In this document: piece by piece, positions 1-7,261 of the stretch | Layout of the letters: each line of letters opens with the position of its first letter | How positions within the stretch are numbered: the stretch's first letter is position 1 | NCBI GenBank assembly: GCA_963676345.2 | Contig: CAXXTS010000004.1 | Span: 447,609 to 511,608 of the forward strand | Source: G963665925 sp963676345 | GTDB lineage: Bacteria; Bacillota; Clostridia; Peptostreptococcales; Acidaminobacteraceae | Length of the DNA: 64,000 nucleotides | Direction: 5' to 3' | The notes under the pieces: generated by a model | What the model was told of the DNA's origin: nothing | Database searches by the model: none | Seen by the model: only the letters and a program-made list of their open reading frames with translations | Program-made: the position numbers and the translations under genes

Positions 1-1137
1 GTGGATAAAAAGAAGAAAAAACGACGCAAGAAGCCAGCCGGTGTACGGCTCTTTTCTTGGACGATCTTGCTGATTGTCGCTTTTGTGATATTCAGATTTG
101 AAGCAATTGCCGGAAGTGCTTGGGACATGTCTACATCGGGTTCTTCTACCACAGGTACAATTGCGTCAGACTATAAGGTGGGTTACGAGGATCAAACATC
201 CTTTTATATAGGAAACGGTTATGTTCTAAAAAGTGGGGATGGTTCTTTAAAAATGTATGACGGTGGTGCACGTCCTGTCTGGGAAAAGCCCCTCCACGGA
301 CAAGATGTACTGGTAGATGGTACGGATAAAACCCTTGCTGTTGTCGAACCAACAGCTGGGGATCTCTTTCTCCTAGATACAGAGGGTTCGGTTGTTGCAA
401 AACGGTTTGGTGTTGGTCAAATTAAAAAAATGCTTCACCCATCGGATGGATATGTTGTTTGCCAAATGGTTGAGAAGAATGAGCTGCTTATTTTCGATGC
501 AGCCCTTGAAAGCTATGCACGTATTCCTATGCCGGATGGTGAACTGCTCGATCTTGATGTATCTGCAACGGAGAGTTTGGTGGCTCTGACCATGTTCCGT
601 CTTGAAGAAGACACCTATCATAGTCAGATACTCACTTATCATCTAGACGGTCAGGCAATTGGCGCAATTAATTTGAAGGACAAAATCATACTGGATTTAT
701 CTGTTATTGGCGATACAATGATTGGTGTGACCGATGAACAGGTTTTTGCATATAATATTTCCAATGAACTGCTTTGGGAATACACAGTCGACCGCGCAAT
801 AAAAAAGGCGACTGTGTGCGCAGATGGTATGACGGTTCTCAATTTAATAAAATCTATGGATGATTTAACAGATCCAAGACCAGAGAATGTACTGGAGTAT
901 GTAAAAGATGGTGAAGTACTTAGAGTTCAACCGATTGATTTTGATATAGAGGTGCTAAAACGCCGAGAAGACAGGACTGTGTTCTCAACCTCAGATAGGC
1001 TCTATATACTTTCTGAAAAAGGAAATATGGAGTCCATACTAGATACAGGCGGGAATTTGAGACAGTTTGATTTTCTAGATGCAAAGCATCTCAGTGTGGA
1101 GTTCGGAGATCGTCTGGATATAATGAAATTGGATTAG
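1..1137 (+). CDS. DUF5711-like membrane-anchored beta-propeller protein
   Basis: The 378-residue protein starts with GTG at the first base of the window, so its ribosome-binding site is not visible; the very basic N-terminus (MDKKKKKRRKK) followed by one hydrophobic segment at about residues 18-36 looks like a natural start. The remainder is a series of short beta-type segments with repeated Gly-Asp-Gly turns, as in PQQ/WD-like propellers of the DUF5711 family. The topology implies a cytoplasmic tail, one membrane anchor and an extracytoplasmic propeller. The cvpA gene follows after 12 bases and is probably co-transcribed. The molecular role is unknown; the family assignment is by general resemblance. 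Confidence 0.7.
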   Translation: MDKKKKKRRKKPAGVRLFSWTILLIVAFVIFRFEAIAGSAWDMSTSGSSTTGTIASDYKVGYEDQTSFYIGNGYVLKSGDGSLKMYDGGARPVWEKPLHGQDVLVDGTDKTLAVVEPTAGDLFLLDTEGSVVAKRFGVGQIKKMLHPSDGYVVCQMVEKNELLIFDAALESYARIPMPDGELLDLDVSATESLVALTMFRLEEDTYHSQILTYHLDGQAIGAINLKDKIILDLSVIGDTMIGVTDEQVFAYNISNELLWEYTVDRAIKKATVCADGMTVLNLIKSMDDLTDPRPENVLEYVKDGEVLRVQPIDFDIEVLKRREDRTVFSTSDRLYILSEKGNMESILDTGGNLRQFDFLDAKHLSVEFGDRLDIMKLD

Positions 1138-1149
1138 CAGGAGGCGACC

Positions 1150-1884
1150 ATGTACAATTATGTGGATATTGCGATTGCTGTAATTTTCTTATTTATGATG
1201 GTAGAAGGCTGGATTAAAGGTCTTGTGCGTTCTATTATTGGTTTTATTGGATACATTGCGGCATTTTTCGTTGCAAAGTTTTATTATGTTGATGTGTCAA
1301 AATGGCTGCTTTCAAATTTCAGCTGGTTTGGAGACTTAAAGCAAAGTATTACGGATACGGTTTTAGCCAGTTTTAATAGCAATGCCCAGCTCCAGGCGCA
1401 AATCAGTGCAGGCTATGCAACTGATGTCAGCCAAGCTCTCAATAATAAAGCCGTACTGGAACAGCTTAACCTGCCACTGGACATTTCAGACAAGGTAGGC
1501 GCATTTGTAAGCGGTGTAGACATTGCAGCTTCTCAAAAAACAGCTGTTGAAGGACTTGCAGACCTCATTGCATCAGGTGTGATTTATGCACTTAGCTTTA
1601 TTCTGATTATTCTGGGCGTTCTGCTGATTGTAAAAATCCTTGGACTCATTTTGGATGTGGCTACAGAGGTTCCAATCATAAAACAGGCCAACAAGCTGGG
1701 AGGATTTCTATTTGGTGCGGTCAAGGCGTGCTTTTTCGTATTCCTGATTATGATGGCGATTACATTTTTAGCGCCGATTGCACCGCAGTTTAATCTTATA
1801 GAAACCATAAATACCTCAACTGTAGGGGTGTATTTTTACAATAATAATATATTGCTGTTGTTACTGGATATATTTTTAGACTGA
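1150..1884 (+). CDS. CvpA family membrane protein
   Basis: A 244-residue integral membrane protein. The N-terminus (NYVDIAIAVIFLFMMVEGW.KGL.RSIIGFIGYIAAFF) is the classic CvpA/colicin V production pattern. Hydrophobic segments lie at about residues 5-20, 27-45, 145-170 and 190-212, with a longer hydrophilic insert (about 60-130) between segments 2 and 3. The start is preceded by AGGAGG. CvpA-like proteins in Firmicutes are linked to cell-envelope functions, but the biochemical activity is not established. It sits between the propeller protein and yedF with short gaps, suggesting one operon. Confidence 0.85.
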   Translation: MYNYVDIAIAVIFLFMMVEGWIKGLVRSIIGFIGYIAAFFVAKFYYVDVSKWLLSNFSWFGDLKQSITDTVLASFNSNAQLQAQISAGYATDVSQALNNKAVLEQLNLPLDISDKVGAFVSGVDIAASQKTAVEGLADLIASGVIYALSFILIILGVLLIVKILGLILDVATEVPIIKQANKLGGFLFGAVKACFFVFLIMMAITFLAPIAPQFNLIETINTSTVGVYFYNNNILLLLLDIFLD

Positions 1885-1897
1885 TAAGGAGGAAGCA

Positions 1898-2491
1898 ATG
1901 AGAGTGGAAGTAGATGCAAGAGGACTGGATTGCCCTAAACCTGTTATTCAAACCAAAAAGGCGCTTGAAAAGCTGAAGGAGGGAAGTGTAGTAACTGTTG
2001 TGGACAATACAATTGCCAAGGAAAATGTTTCAAAGCTGGCAAAGAGTATGAATTTACATTTTAATGTTTCTGAAAAGAATGGTAATTTTTACATAGATAT
2101 TTTCAAGGGTGAGGAAATGGGGCCTGAGATTCTAGGTAAGGAAAAGCCCGTACTCAATGATCTTGTTGTTGTATTTGGAAAAGATAAAATCGGTGAAGGC
2201 AATGATGAACTCGGTGAAGTTCTTGTTAGAGGATATTTTTATACTTTAACAGAAGTTGAGCCGTTTCCCAAAGCGCTGATTTTTCTAAATTCTGGTGTAA
2301 AGCTTACAGTTGAAGGCTCTGAGGTACTTGAGCACCTGCGTGAGTTGGAATCTAAAGGTGTTGAAATACTTTCTTGTGGAACGTGTCTTGATTACTACAA
2401 TGTAAAGGATAAGCTCTGTGTAGGTGGTGTTTCTAACATGTATACTATTGTTGAGACAATGAATGGTGCAAAAAATACAATTAAGTTTTAG
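1898..2491 (+). CDS. yedF: Sulfurtransferase-like selenium metabolism protein YedF
   Basis: The 197-residue protein has two parts. Residues 1-70 are a TusA/SirA-like domain with the signature GLDCPKPV (Cys12). Residues about 95-197 are a DsrE-like domain with a conserved CGTC pair near residues 160-163. This fusion is the YedF family, which genome context associates with selenium-dependent metabolism. AAGGAGG precedes the ATG. The next gene, DUF3343, is the usual partner and also a candidate Se/S carrier. No selD or selA is visible in this window, so the selenium link rests on family knowledge. Confidence 0.9.
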   Translation: MRVEVDARGLDCPKPVIQTKKALEKLKEGSVVTVVDNTIAKENVSKLAKSMNLHFNVSEKNGNFYIDIFKGEEMGPEILGKEKPVLNDLVVVFGKDKIGEGNDELGEVLVRGYFYTLTEVEPFPKALIFLNSGVKLTVEGSEVLEHLRELESKGVEILSCGTCLDYYNVKDKLCVGGVSNMYTIVETMNGAKNTIKF

Positions 2492-2500
2492 GTGAAATAG

Positions 2501-2773
2501 ATGAAAAAAGAAGATTTCTGCGTGATTGTGTTTGAATCGACACATGACGCGATAAAAACTGAAAAGGCAATAAAAAAGGCAATCGATATTGAGTTGATTC
2601 CAACCCCGAGGGAGATCACAGCAAGCTGTGGCCTTTCTGTGAAGTTCTACATTGAGGACTTTGATACGATCAAGCAGATCGTTATGGAGCTAGGCACCGA
2701 GCATAAACGGCTGTTTGCATTCAAGACAGAGGGAAAAACGCGTGGTGTTACTGAAATGAGCTGGGAGGTCTAG
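2501..2773 (+). CDS. DUF3343 protein, putative Se/S carrier-like
   Basis: A 90-residue protein whose central motif PTPREITASCGLSVKF matches the DUF3343 core, with one conserved cysteine in SCG. It reads like a small alpha/beta carrier domain. Nine bases separate it from yedF and two bases from the following DUF951 gene, so the three are probably one transcript. Members of this family have been proposed to carry selenium or sulfur; that is family knowledge and no activity can be read from the sequence. Confidence 0.85.
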   Translation: MKKEDFCVIVFESTHDAIKTEKAIKKAIDIELIPTPREITASCGLSVKFYIEDFDTIKQIVMELGTEHKRLFAFKTEGKTRGVTEMSWEV

Positions 2774-2775
2774 CT

Positions 2776-2964
2776 ATGCCAATGGATTTGCAGGTCGGTG
2801 ATGTTGTTGAAACAAAGAAGAACCACCCTTGTGGTGGAAACACGTTTGAAATTCTGCGCGTCGGCATGGATTTCAGAATTAAATGCACTACGTGTGAGAA
2901 GCAGCTTTGGATTGAACGCCCAAAGCTTGAGAAGCGAATAAAAAAAATCACGCGTCCAGAGTAA
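2776..2964 (+). CDS. DUF951 domain protein
   Basis: A 62-residue protein of the DUF951 family. The pattern GDVVETKKNHPCGGN.F.ILRVGMDF.IKC..C.KQ.W is diagnostic, with Cys residues in HPCGG and CTTC that could bind a metal. Its function is unknown. In many Firmicutes DUF951 lies near cvpA and yedF-type genes or upstream of rpsF, and the same neighbourhood is seen here. It starts two bases after the DUF3343 stop, with an AGGTC-type ribosome site inside the upstream gene. Confidence 0.85.
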   Translation: MPMDLQVGDVVETKKNHPCGGNTFEILRVGMDFRIKCTTCEKQLWIERPKLEKRIKKITRPE

Positions 2965-3015
2965 CTGAGCGCGGTGCAGCGGATTATAAATTCACATTTT
3001 TGACTTGTTCACTAC

Positions 3016-3042
3016 AAACCATGTCCTGCGGGCATGGTTTTT
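3016..3042 (+). terminator. Intrinsic terminator after DUF951
   Basis: The stem AAACCATGtCC/GGgCATGGTTT with a three-base loop is followed by a T run. It ends the cvpA-yedF transcript. A TATAAT at 3045-3050 immediately downstream could be the -10 of the aminotransferase promoter, although no good -35 is present at the expected distance. Confidence 0.7.
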
Positions 3043-3099
3043 AGTATAATGGCATTAGACAATAACTTTTATTTACAAATCATGGAGGTGCTTTTGGAA

Positions 3100-4290
3100 A
3101 TGGCTATACAATTCTCAAATCGCATGGAGTTTTTAAAGGCTTCAGAAATTCGCGAAATTTTAAAGCTGACACAGTTGCCGGATATTATTTCTTTTGCCGG
3201 TGGTTTGCCTGCACCTGAACTCTTTCCCGTTGAAGAAATGAAAGAAATATCTGTTAAGGTTCTTGAAGAGATGGGAACAGCTGCACTTCAGTATAGTACA
3301 ACAGAGGGGTATCCGCCACTTAGAGAAAAAATTGCATCGCGTATGTCCAACTTGGGAGTCAAGGCAGATGCAGATGACATTCTTATTATTAGTGGTTCGC
3401 AGCAGGGCCTTGATTTTTCAGGGAAGATTTTCTTAAATCCTGATGATGTTGTAGTCTGTGAAAGTCCAAGTTATCTTGGTGCTATTAATGCATTCAAGGC
3501 ATATGAGTGCAAGTTCCTTGAAATTGATACAGATGACAATGGCATGATCATGGAAGACCTAAAAGAAAAACTATCAAAAACAGACAATGTGAAAATGATT
3601 TATGTTATTCCAGATTTCCAAAATCCATCTGGACGAACATGGTCACTGGAGCGTCGTGAACGTCTTTTGGAAATTGCTGCAGAATACGATTTGCCGATAG
3701 TTGAAGACAATCCATACGGTGAGCTGCGTTATGAAGGCGAAATCCCACCATCACTGCGCGCGATGGATAAAGAGGGCCGTGTTATCTTCCTCGGTTCTTT
3801 TTCGAAGACATTTTGTCCTGGAATGCGCCTTGGATGGGTGAATGCATCTCCTAAAATGCTGGAAAAATTCATATTCGTAAAGCAGGGGTCAGATCTTCAA
3901 ACAAGTTCTATGGCACAAATGGAATTGAACATGTTTATGGAAAATTACGACCTTGATGTACATATTGAAAAAATTAAGTCCGTTTACAGAAAACGTCGTG
4001 ACCTGATGATGGAAACCATTAAAACAGCATTCCCTAAAGAGGCTAAATTTACAATGCCTGAAGGTGGTCTGTTTACATGGGTTGAGCTGCCGGAGCACAT
4101 TAACACAAAAGATTTGATGGTGAAAGCAGTTGAAAATAAGGTTGCCTTTGTACCAGGCGGGTCCTTCTACCCAAGTGGGGACAAAGAGAATACGATGCGT
4201 CTGAACTATTCAAACATGCCAGAAGACAAAATTGTGGAAGGCATAAACCGTTTAGGGGAACTGCTGCACGCTGAAATGAAAAACAAGTAA
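3100..4290 (+). CDS. PLP-dependent aminotransferase (class I, 2-aminoadipate/MocR-type)
   Basis: A fold-type I aminotransferase of 396 residues. Visible landmarks are the N-terminal KASEIREILKL stretch, the substrate/cofactor loop DFQNPSG, the Asp in VEDNPYGELRY, and the Schiff-base lysine in GSFSKTFCPGMRLGWV (Lys236 from the chosen start). This pattern is typical of LysN/AAT-like enzymes that transaminate 2-aminoadipate or aromatic and branched amino acids; the substrate cannot be fixed. I chose ATG 3100 because GGAGGTG at 3084-3090 lies nine bases upstream. TTG at 3094 is an alternative; the in-frame start at 3034 lacks a ribosome site. Confidence 0.9.
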   Translation: MAIQFSNRMEFLKASEIREILKLTQLPDIISFAGGLPAPELFPVEEMKEISVKVLEEMGTAALQYSTTEGYPPLREKIASRMSNLGVKADADDILIISGSQQGLDFSGKIFLNPDDVVVCESPSYLGAINAFKAYECKFLEIDTDDNGMIMEDLKEKLSKTDNVKMIYVIPDFQNPSGRTWSLERRERLLEIAAEYDLPIVEDNPYGELRYEGEIPPSLRAMDKEGRVIFLGSFSKTFCPGMRLGWVNASPKMLEKFIFVKQGSDLQTSSMAQMELNMFMENYDLDVHIEKIKSVYRKRRDLMMETIKTAFPKEAKFTMPEGGLFTWVELPEHINTKDLMVKAVENKVAFVPGGSFYPSGDKENTMRLNYSNMPEDKIVEGINRLGELLHAEMKNK

Positions 4291-4309
4291 GACATAAGCA
4301 CAGCACGGT

Positions 4310-4430
4310 ATACAGAGCAACCTATCGGTCGCTCACGATAGCTAAACGCGCATATAAAAAAACAAGTGGTCCCCCTATTTTGTGTAAACACAATCGGGCG
4401 ATCACTTGTTATTTTTTGCATTGCTTTGTT
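4310..4430 (-). repeat. Hairpin-plus-unit repeat family, copy C (degenerate, single unit)
   Basis: Read on the minus strand, this copy starts with ACAAAGCAATGCA, then a hairpin with arms AACAAGTGATC / GACCACTTGTT, then TATATGCGCG, followed by a unit related to the core GCGACCGATAGGTTGC. The order (conserved left end, unrelated hairpin, GCGCG, unit) matches copies A (5.8 kb) and B (37.5 kb). The unit is diverged and present once. Confidence 0.55.
4361..4417 (+). terminator. Intrinsic terminator after aminotransferase gene
   Basis: The arms AACAAGTGGTC and GATCACTTGTT (one G-T pair) enclose a loop of about 28 bases and are followed by ATTTTTT. The same hairpin is the variable stem of repeat copy C on the other strand, so it may act as terminator in both directions. 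Confidence 0.6.
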
Positions 4431-4648
4431 TTTTTCGAAAAAAAATCGGCAGAGTAAACTCTGCCGCCCTGACAATGGGGATTATGGGAATATTTATAGA
4501 GTCGAATGACTAGCATGCATCCGGCTCTTAAACTCTATAATTAGAGTTTGGGGCACATTCATAGAGACATCATATGTTAATTAAAGTATGTATACAAGAT
4601 TACAAAAATATTTTTATATAATAATTTATTTGTATAGGTTAAAAAAGC

Positions 4649-4677
4649 TTGCTATTTCTATTTCTAGGTGATATACT
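4649..4677 (+). promoter_or_regulatory. Sigma-A promoter of rpsF-ssb-rpsR
   Basis: TTGCTA (4649-4654) and TATACT (4672-4677) are separated by 17 bases. The promoter lies about 90 bases upstream of rpsF and is the only good one in the gap. Confidence 0.7.
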
Positions 4678-4683
4678 CTCCGT

Positions 4684-4745
4684 TGTAGTGTGGATATATA
4701 TGTCCACTTTACTTCCTGCTCTGTCAAGGGACAGGGCCAATTCAG
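4684..4745 (+). promoter_or_regulatory. Possible structured 5' leader of the S6/S18 operon
   Basis: The leader holds two hairpins: GTGGA/TCCAC (4690-4707) and CTGTC-AAGG-GACAG (4721-4734). A CCG lies just upstream at 4680-4682. Bacterial rpsF leaders can bind the S6:S18 complex through a CCG-containing structure. I cannot align this leader to that motif with confidence, so this is only a candidate for autogenous control. Confidence 0.3.
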
Positions 4746-4766
4746 ACCATAGGGAGGTGTCAAGAA

Positions 4767-5051
4767 ATGAACAAGTATGAAGCTCTATTTATCCTAAAAC
4801 CAAACATGGAAGATGAGAAAAGAGCGGAAGCCATCGAGAAATTCAAGTCGATCATCGAATCAGACGGTGAAGTGCTAAAAGTTGACGAGTGGGGCAACAA
4901 GAGACTCGCTTACGAAATCGAGAAGCTTAAAGAAGGTTACTACGTACTAGTAGACTTCAATGCTGCAGCTGATCTACCAGCTGAGCTTGAGCGTAACTTC
5001 CGTATCAGTGACGCAGTAATGCGTTTCATGGTAACTCGTAAAAATGCATAA
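4767..5051 (+). CDS. rpsF: 30S ribosomal protein S6
   Basis: The 94-residue protein has the standard S6 pattern (NKYEALFILKPNMEDEKR; WGNKRLAYEIEKLKEGYYVLVDF; ERNFRISDAVMRFMVTR). It is of normal bacterial length. GGGAGGTG precedes the ATG. It is the first gene of the rpsF-ssb-rpsR operon, where S6 pairs with S18 on the 30S platform. Confidence 0.98.
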   Translation: MNKYEALFILKPNMEDEKRAEAIEKFKSIIESDGEVLKVDEWGNKRLAYEIEKLKEGYYVLVDFNAAADLPAELERNFRISDAVMRFMVTRKNA

Positions 5052-5077
5052 TTGCAGACAGTAAAAGGAGGAGTTTA

Positions 5078-5518
5078 ATGAATCAAGTAGTTTTAATAGG
5101 CAGACTAGTAAGAGATCCAGAACTCCGTTTTATTGCTGGCAGCGGACGTGCAGTAGCAAACTTCACACTGGCCGTAGATAAAAATATGTCTAGAGAAAAA
5201 AAGGCTGAGATGCAAGCTCAAGGTAAACCAACAGCGGATTTCATTCGAACTGTTGCTTGGGGCAAAACAGCTGAACTCTGTGCAAACTATTTGTCTAAGG
5301 GGTCGCAGGTTGCAGTTCATGGTTCAATTAATACTGGCCAGTACAAAACTCCGGCAGGTGAAACACGTTATACAACTGACGTAGTCGCTAGCAATGTAGA
5401 GTTCATTGGCAGCCGTTCTGACAACCGACCAAGTGAAAAAAGTGATGAATTCAGCCTAGGTGGCATGGATACATCAGATTTTCAAGCGATTGAAGACGAC
5501 GACGATATTCCATTCTAG
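5078..5518 (+). CDS. ssb: Single-stranded DNA-binding protein
   Basis: A 146-residue SSB with the N-terminal OB-fold (MNQVVLIGRLVRDPELR; ANFTLAVDKN; WGKTAELCANYLSKGSQVAVHGSI). The flexible linker at about residues 108-135 is followed by the acidic tip DDDDIPF that recruits replication and repair partners. It lies between rpsF and rpsR, the standard Firmicute position for the housekeeping ssb. AAAGGAGGAG precedes the ATG. Confidence 0.98.
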   Translation: MNQVVLIGRLVRDPELRFIAGSGRAVANFTLAVDKNMSREKKAEMQAQGKPTADFIRTVAWGKTAELCANYLSKGSQVAVHGSINTGQYKTPAGETRYTTDVVASNVEFIGSRSDNRPSEKSDEFSLGGMDTSDFQAIEDDDDIPF

Positions 5519-5533
5519 AAGGAGGGAAACAAG

Positions 5534-5758
5534 ATGGCTTTTAGAAAGCGTAGAAAAAGAAAGTATTGCCAATTCTGTGCTGATAAAGTAACAGAAATTG
5601 ATTACAAAGACACTGGTAAGCTAAAGCGTTACCTAACAGAGCGTGGTAAAATTTTACCTCGCCGTGTAACTGGCAACTGTGCAAAGCATCAGCGTGCTGT
5701 AACTCAAGCAGTTAAGCGTGCTCGTATCGTTGCACTAATACCATTTGTAAACGAATAA
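5534..5758 (+). CDS. rpsR: 30S ribosomal protein S18
   Basis: The 74-residue S18 carries the motif KYCQFCADK, a Cys pair seen in zinc-binding (C+) variants, and the conserved RRVTGNCAKHQR segment. It starts 15 bases after ssb behind AAGGAGG and ends the operon just before a strong terminator. Confidence 0.98.
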   Translation: MAFRKRRKRKYCQFCADKVTEIDYKDTGKLKRYLTERGKILPRRVTGNCAKHQRAVTQAVKRARIVALIPFVNE

Positions 5759-5764
5759 TAAATC

Positions 5765-5797
5765 AAACGGGAGATACATCTGTATCTTCCGTTTTTA
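5765..5797 (+). terminator. Intrinsic terminator of rpsF-ssb-rpsR
   Basis: The stem AAACGGgAGATAC/GTATCTtCCGTTT with loop ATCT is followed by a T tract, directly after the rpsR stop. Confidence 0.85.
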
Positions 5798-5805
5798 TAT
5801 TCCGA

Positions 5806-5886
5806 AAAAGACAAAGCCATGCACGTATTTTCTAATAGACAGCCAGTTGTGCTCGCACAAAACTGGCTGTCTATTAGAAAATACGT
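5806..5886 (+). repeat. Repeat family copy A: left end and long inverted repeat
   Basis: The left end AAAGACAAAGCCATGCA is shared with copies B and C. It is followed by a perfect 26-bp inverted repeat (5823-5848 and 5861-5886) whose 12-base centre can pair further through GTGC/GCAC. Such a near-perfect long stem is strongly folded as RNA or cruciform DNA. No T run follows, and the rpsR terminator already precedes it, so it is not an ordinary terminator. Confidence 0.8.
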
Positions 5887-6080
5887 ATATGGCGCGACTA
5901 GCGACGAGTGCAACCGATAGGTTGCACTGTCCCGTATATGGCGCGACTAGCGACGAGTGCAACCGATAGGTTGCACTGTCCCGTATATGGCGCGACTAGC
6001 GACGAGTGCAACCGGTAGGTTGCACTGTCCCGTATATGGCGCGACTAGCGACGCGGGTAACCGATAGGTTGCGCAGTCCA
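5885..6080 (+). repeat. Repeat family copy A: four tandem 49-bp units
   Basis: Units start at 5885, 5934, 5983 and 6032, exactly 49 bases apart, each beginning GTATATGGCGCGACTAGCGA. Every unit holds a small hairpin, GTGCAACC-GATA-GGTTGCAC. Units 1-3 are nearly identical (one GATA to GGTA change) and unit 4 is diverged at its end. There are no unique spacers, so this is not a CRISPR array. The copy lies between rpsR and yybS. Confidence 0.85.
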
Positions 6081-6100
6081 CTTCGGACTGGCATATGCAT

Positions 6101-6217
6101 GTCGCCTTAAGGTGTTTTCTAAGCAAAAACTACACAAAATTTAGGGTGAGGGTAAGAACCGACAGGGGATAGGGTTGTGCAATCGCCCTAAATTTTGTAT
6201 ATTTGAAGGCGTCTTTT
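6101..6217 (+). other. Structured intergenic element upstream of yybS
   Basis: A perfect 13-bp inverted repeat (ACAAAATTTAGGG at 6134-6146, complement at 6186-6198) encloses a G-rich 39-base loop containing ACCGACAGG and AGGGTTGTGCA, faintly like the unit hairpin of the adjacent array. Outer arms CGCCTT and AAGGCG (6103-6108, 6206-6211) add a second stem, and a T run follows. It could be a terminator, a decayed repeat or a small RNA. The function is unknown. Confidence 0.4.
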
Positions 6218-6237
6218 TCATAATAGAAATGGATGTT

Positions 6238-6268
6238 TTGTGCAATTTCAATCCATGTATTGTATAAT
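6238..6268 (+). promoter_or_regulatory. Promoter of yybS-gdpP-rplI
   Basis: The -10 TATAAT (6263-6268) is perfect. A -35-like TTGTGC at 6238-6243 is 19 bases upstream, or GTGCAA at 6240 with a 17-base spacer. It lies 36 bases before the TTG start of yybS. Confidence 0.6.
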
Positions 6269-6303
6269 AGACAAAGAATTAGATTGAATAGGAGTGAATT
6301 TCC

Positions 6304-7251
6304 TTGAAATATGAACGCAATACATCGGCAATGGTCGAGGCAGCACTGGTGGCGCTCATTGTAACCGTTGTCATTTTAACTGTAGGTTACATTCCCCTAA
6401 TTGGCTACTTGACAGCATTTATGCCAGCCCTGTTTTCAGTGGTTTGGATACGGCGCGGACGACACTATGGTATGCTTTCCGTGTGTGTTTCAAGTATCCT
6501 AACATTTATACTTGGTTTTCCTATGGAGAGTTTTTTGGTCTTAGCTTATGGTGGCATTATCGCTGGATTTATGAGCGAGGGTATCCGGCTTGAACTAAAG
6601 ACAAGTCAGGTTATTTTGCTTGGTGCAATCGGGGCTGCGCTCAGCAGTGTTGTTGTACTCAGCTTTACAGAGCTCTTGACAGGCATCGGGGTGACACAAA
6701 TTTTCACTGAAGCCATAGAAGAAACAAAAACCTTCATTAATACCGCACAAATTGATCCAACCATAGTGGCTGATTTGAACACTCAAATGGAAACTATTGG
6801 TGCACAAATGCAAAGTATGCTCCCCTTCATACTGATTGTTTCAGGCATGATTACAGCAGTCATAAACCACTGGGCGATTTATAAGGGCTTAAAGCGTATA
6901 CGTCATGAAATATCAAAACCAGGTAGGTTTAGAGATTTCACCCTGCCAAAGAATGTTTTTGTTGGATCTTTAATGATGATGGCCCTTTCGTGGCTTTCAG
7001 GTATGATGGGCTTTAATAATTCAGAAGTACTCTTTATGAATGTACTGCTAGTCGTAGTGCTTGTTTTTTCCATACAAGGGGCTGCGGTGTCAGTATTTCT
7101 TATGTACAGGCAAAAATTTCCAAGAGCGGTCATTGTTGCATTTTCAGTATTTGGAATCCTGTTTTACAGTATGCTTCAGTTCCCACTCTTTATATTGGGC
7201 ATGCTTGAGGCTATTATTAATCTAAGGGACCGGATGCGTTCAAACGCCTAG
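6304..7251 (+). CDS. yybS: YybS family membrane protein (DUF2232)
   Basis: A 315-residue polytopic membrane protein with about eight hydrophobic segments: a cluster in residues 14-110, another at about 175-195, and three at the C-terminus. Sequence and position directly upstream of gdpP match the DUF2232/YybS family. The start is TTG 6304, seven bases after GGAGTG; the nearby ATG at 6311 is out of frame. The gene is ten bases from gdpP and belongs to the rpsR-yybS-gdpP-rplI-dnaB order of Firmicutes. The family resembles membrane components of ECF-type transport, but no substrate is known. Confidence 0.85.
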   Translation: MKYERNTSAMVEAALVALIVTVVILTVGYIPLIGYLTAFMPALFSVVWIRRGRHYGMLSVCVSSILTFILGFPMESFLVLAYGGIIAGFMSEGIRLELKTSQVILLGAIGAALSSVVVLSFTELLTGIGVTQIFTEAIEETKTFINTAQIDPTIVADLNTQMETIGAQMQSMLPFILIVSGMITAVINHWAIYKGLKRIRHEISKPGRFRDFTLPKNVFVGSLMMMALSWLSGMMGFNNSEVLFMNVLLVVVLVFSIQGAAVSVFLMYRQKFPRAVIVAFSVFGILFYSMLQFPLFILGMLEAIINLRDRMRSNA

Positions 7252-7261
7252 AGGTGATTAG

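Noticed and set aside
5885..6080. CRISPR array
   Set aside because: The 49-bp units are directly contiguous with no unique spacers, and there are no cas genes.
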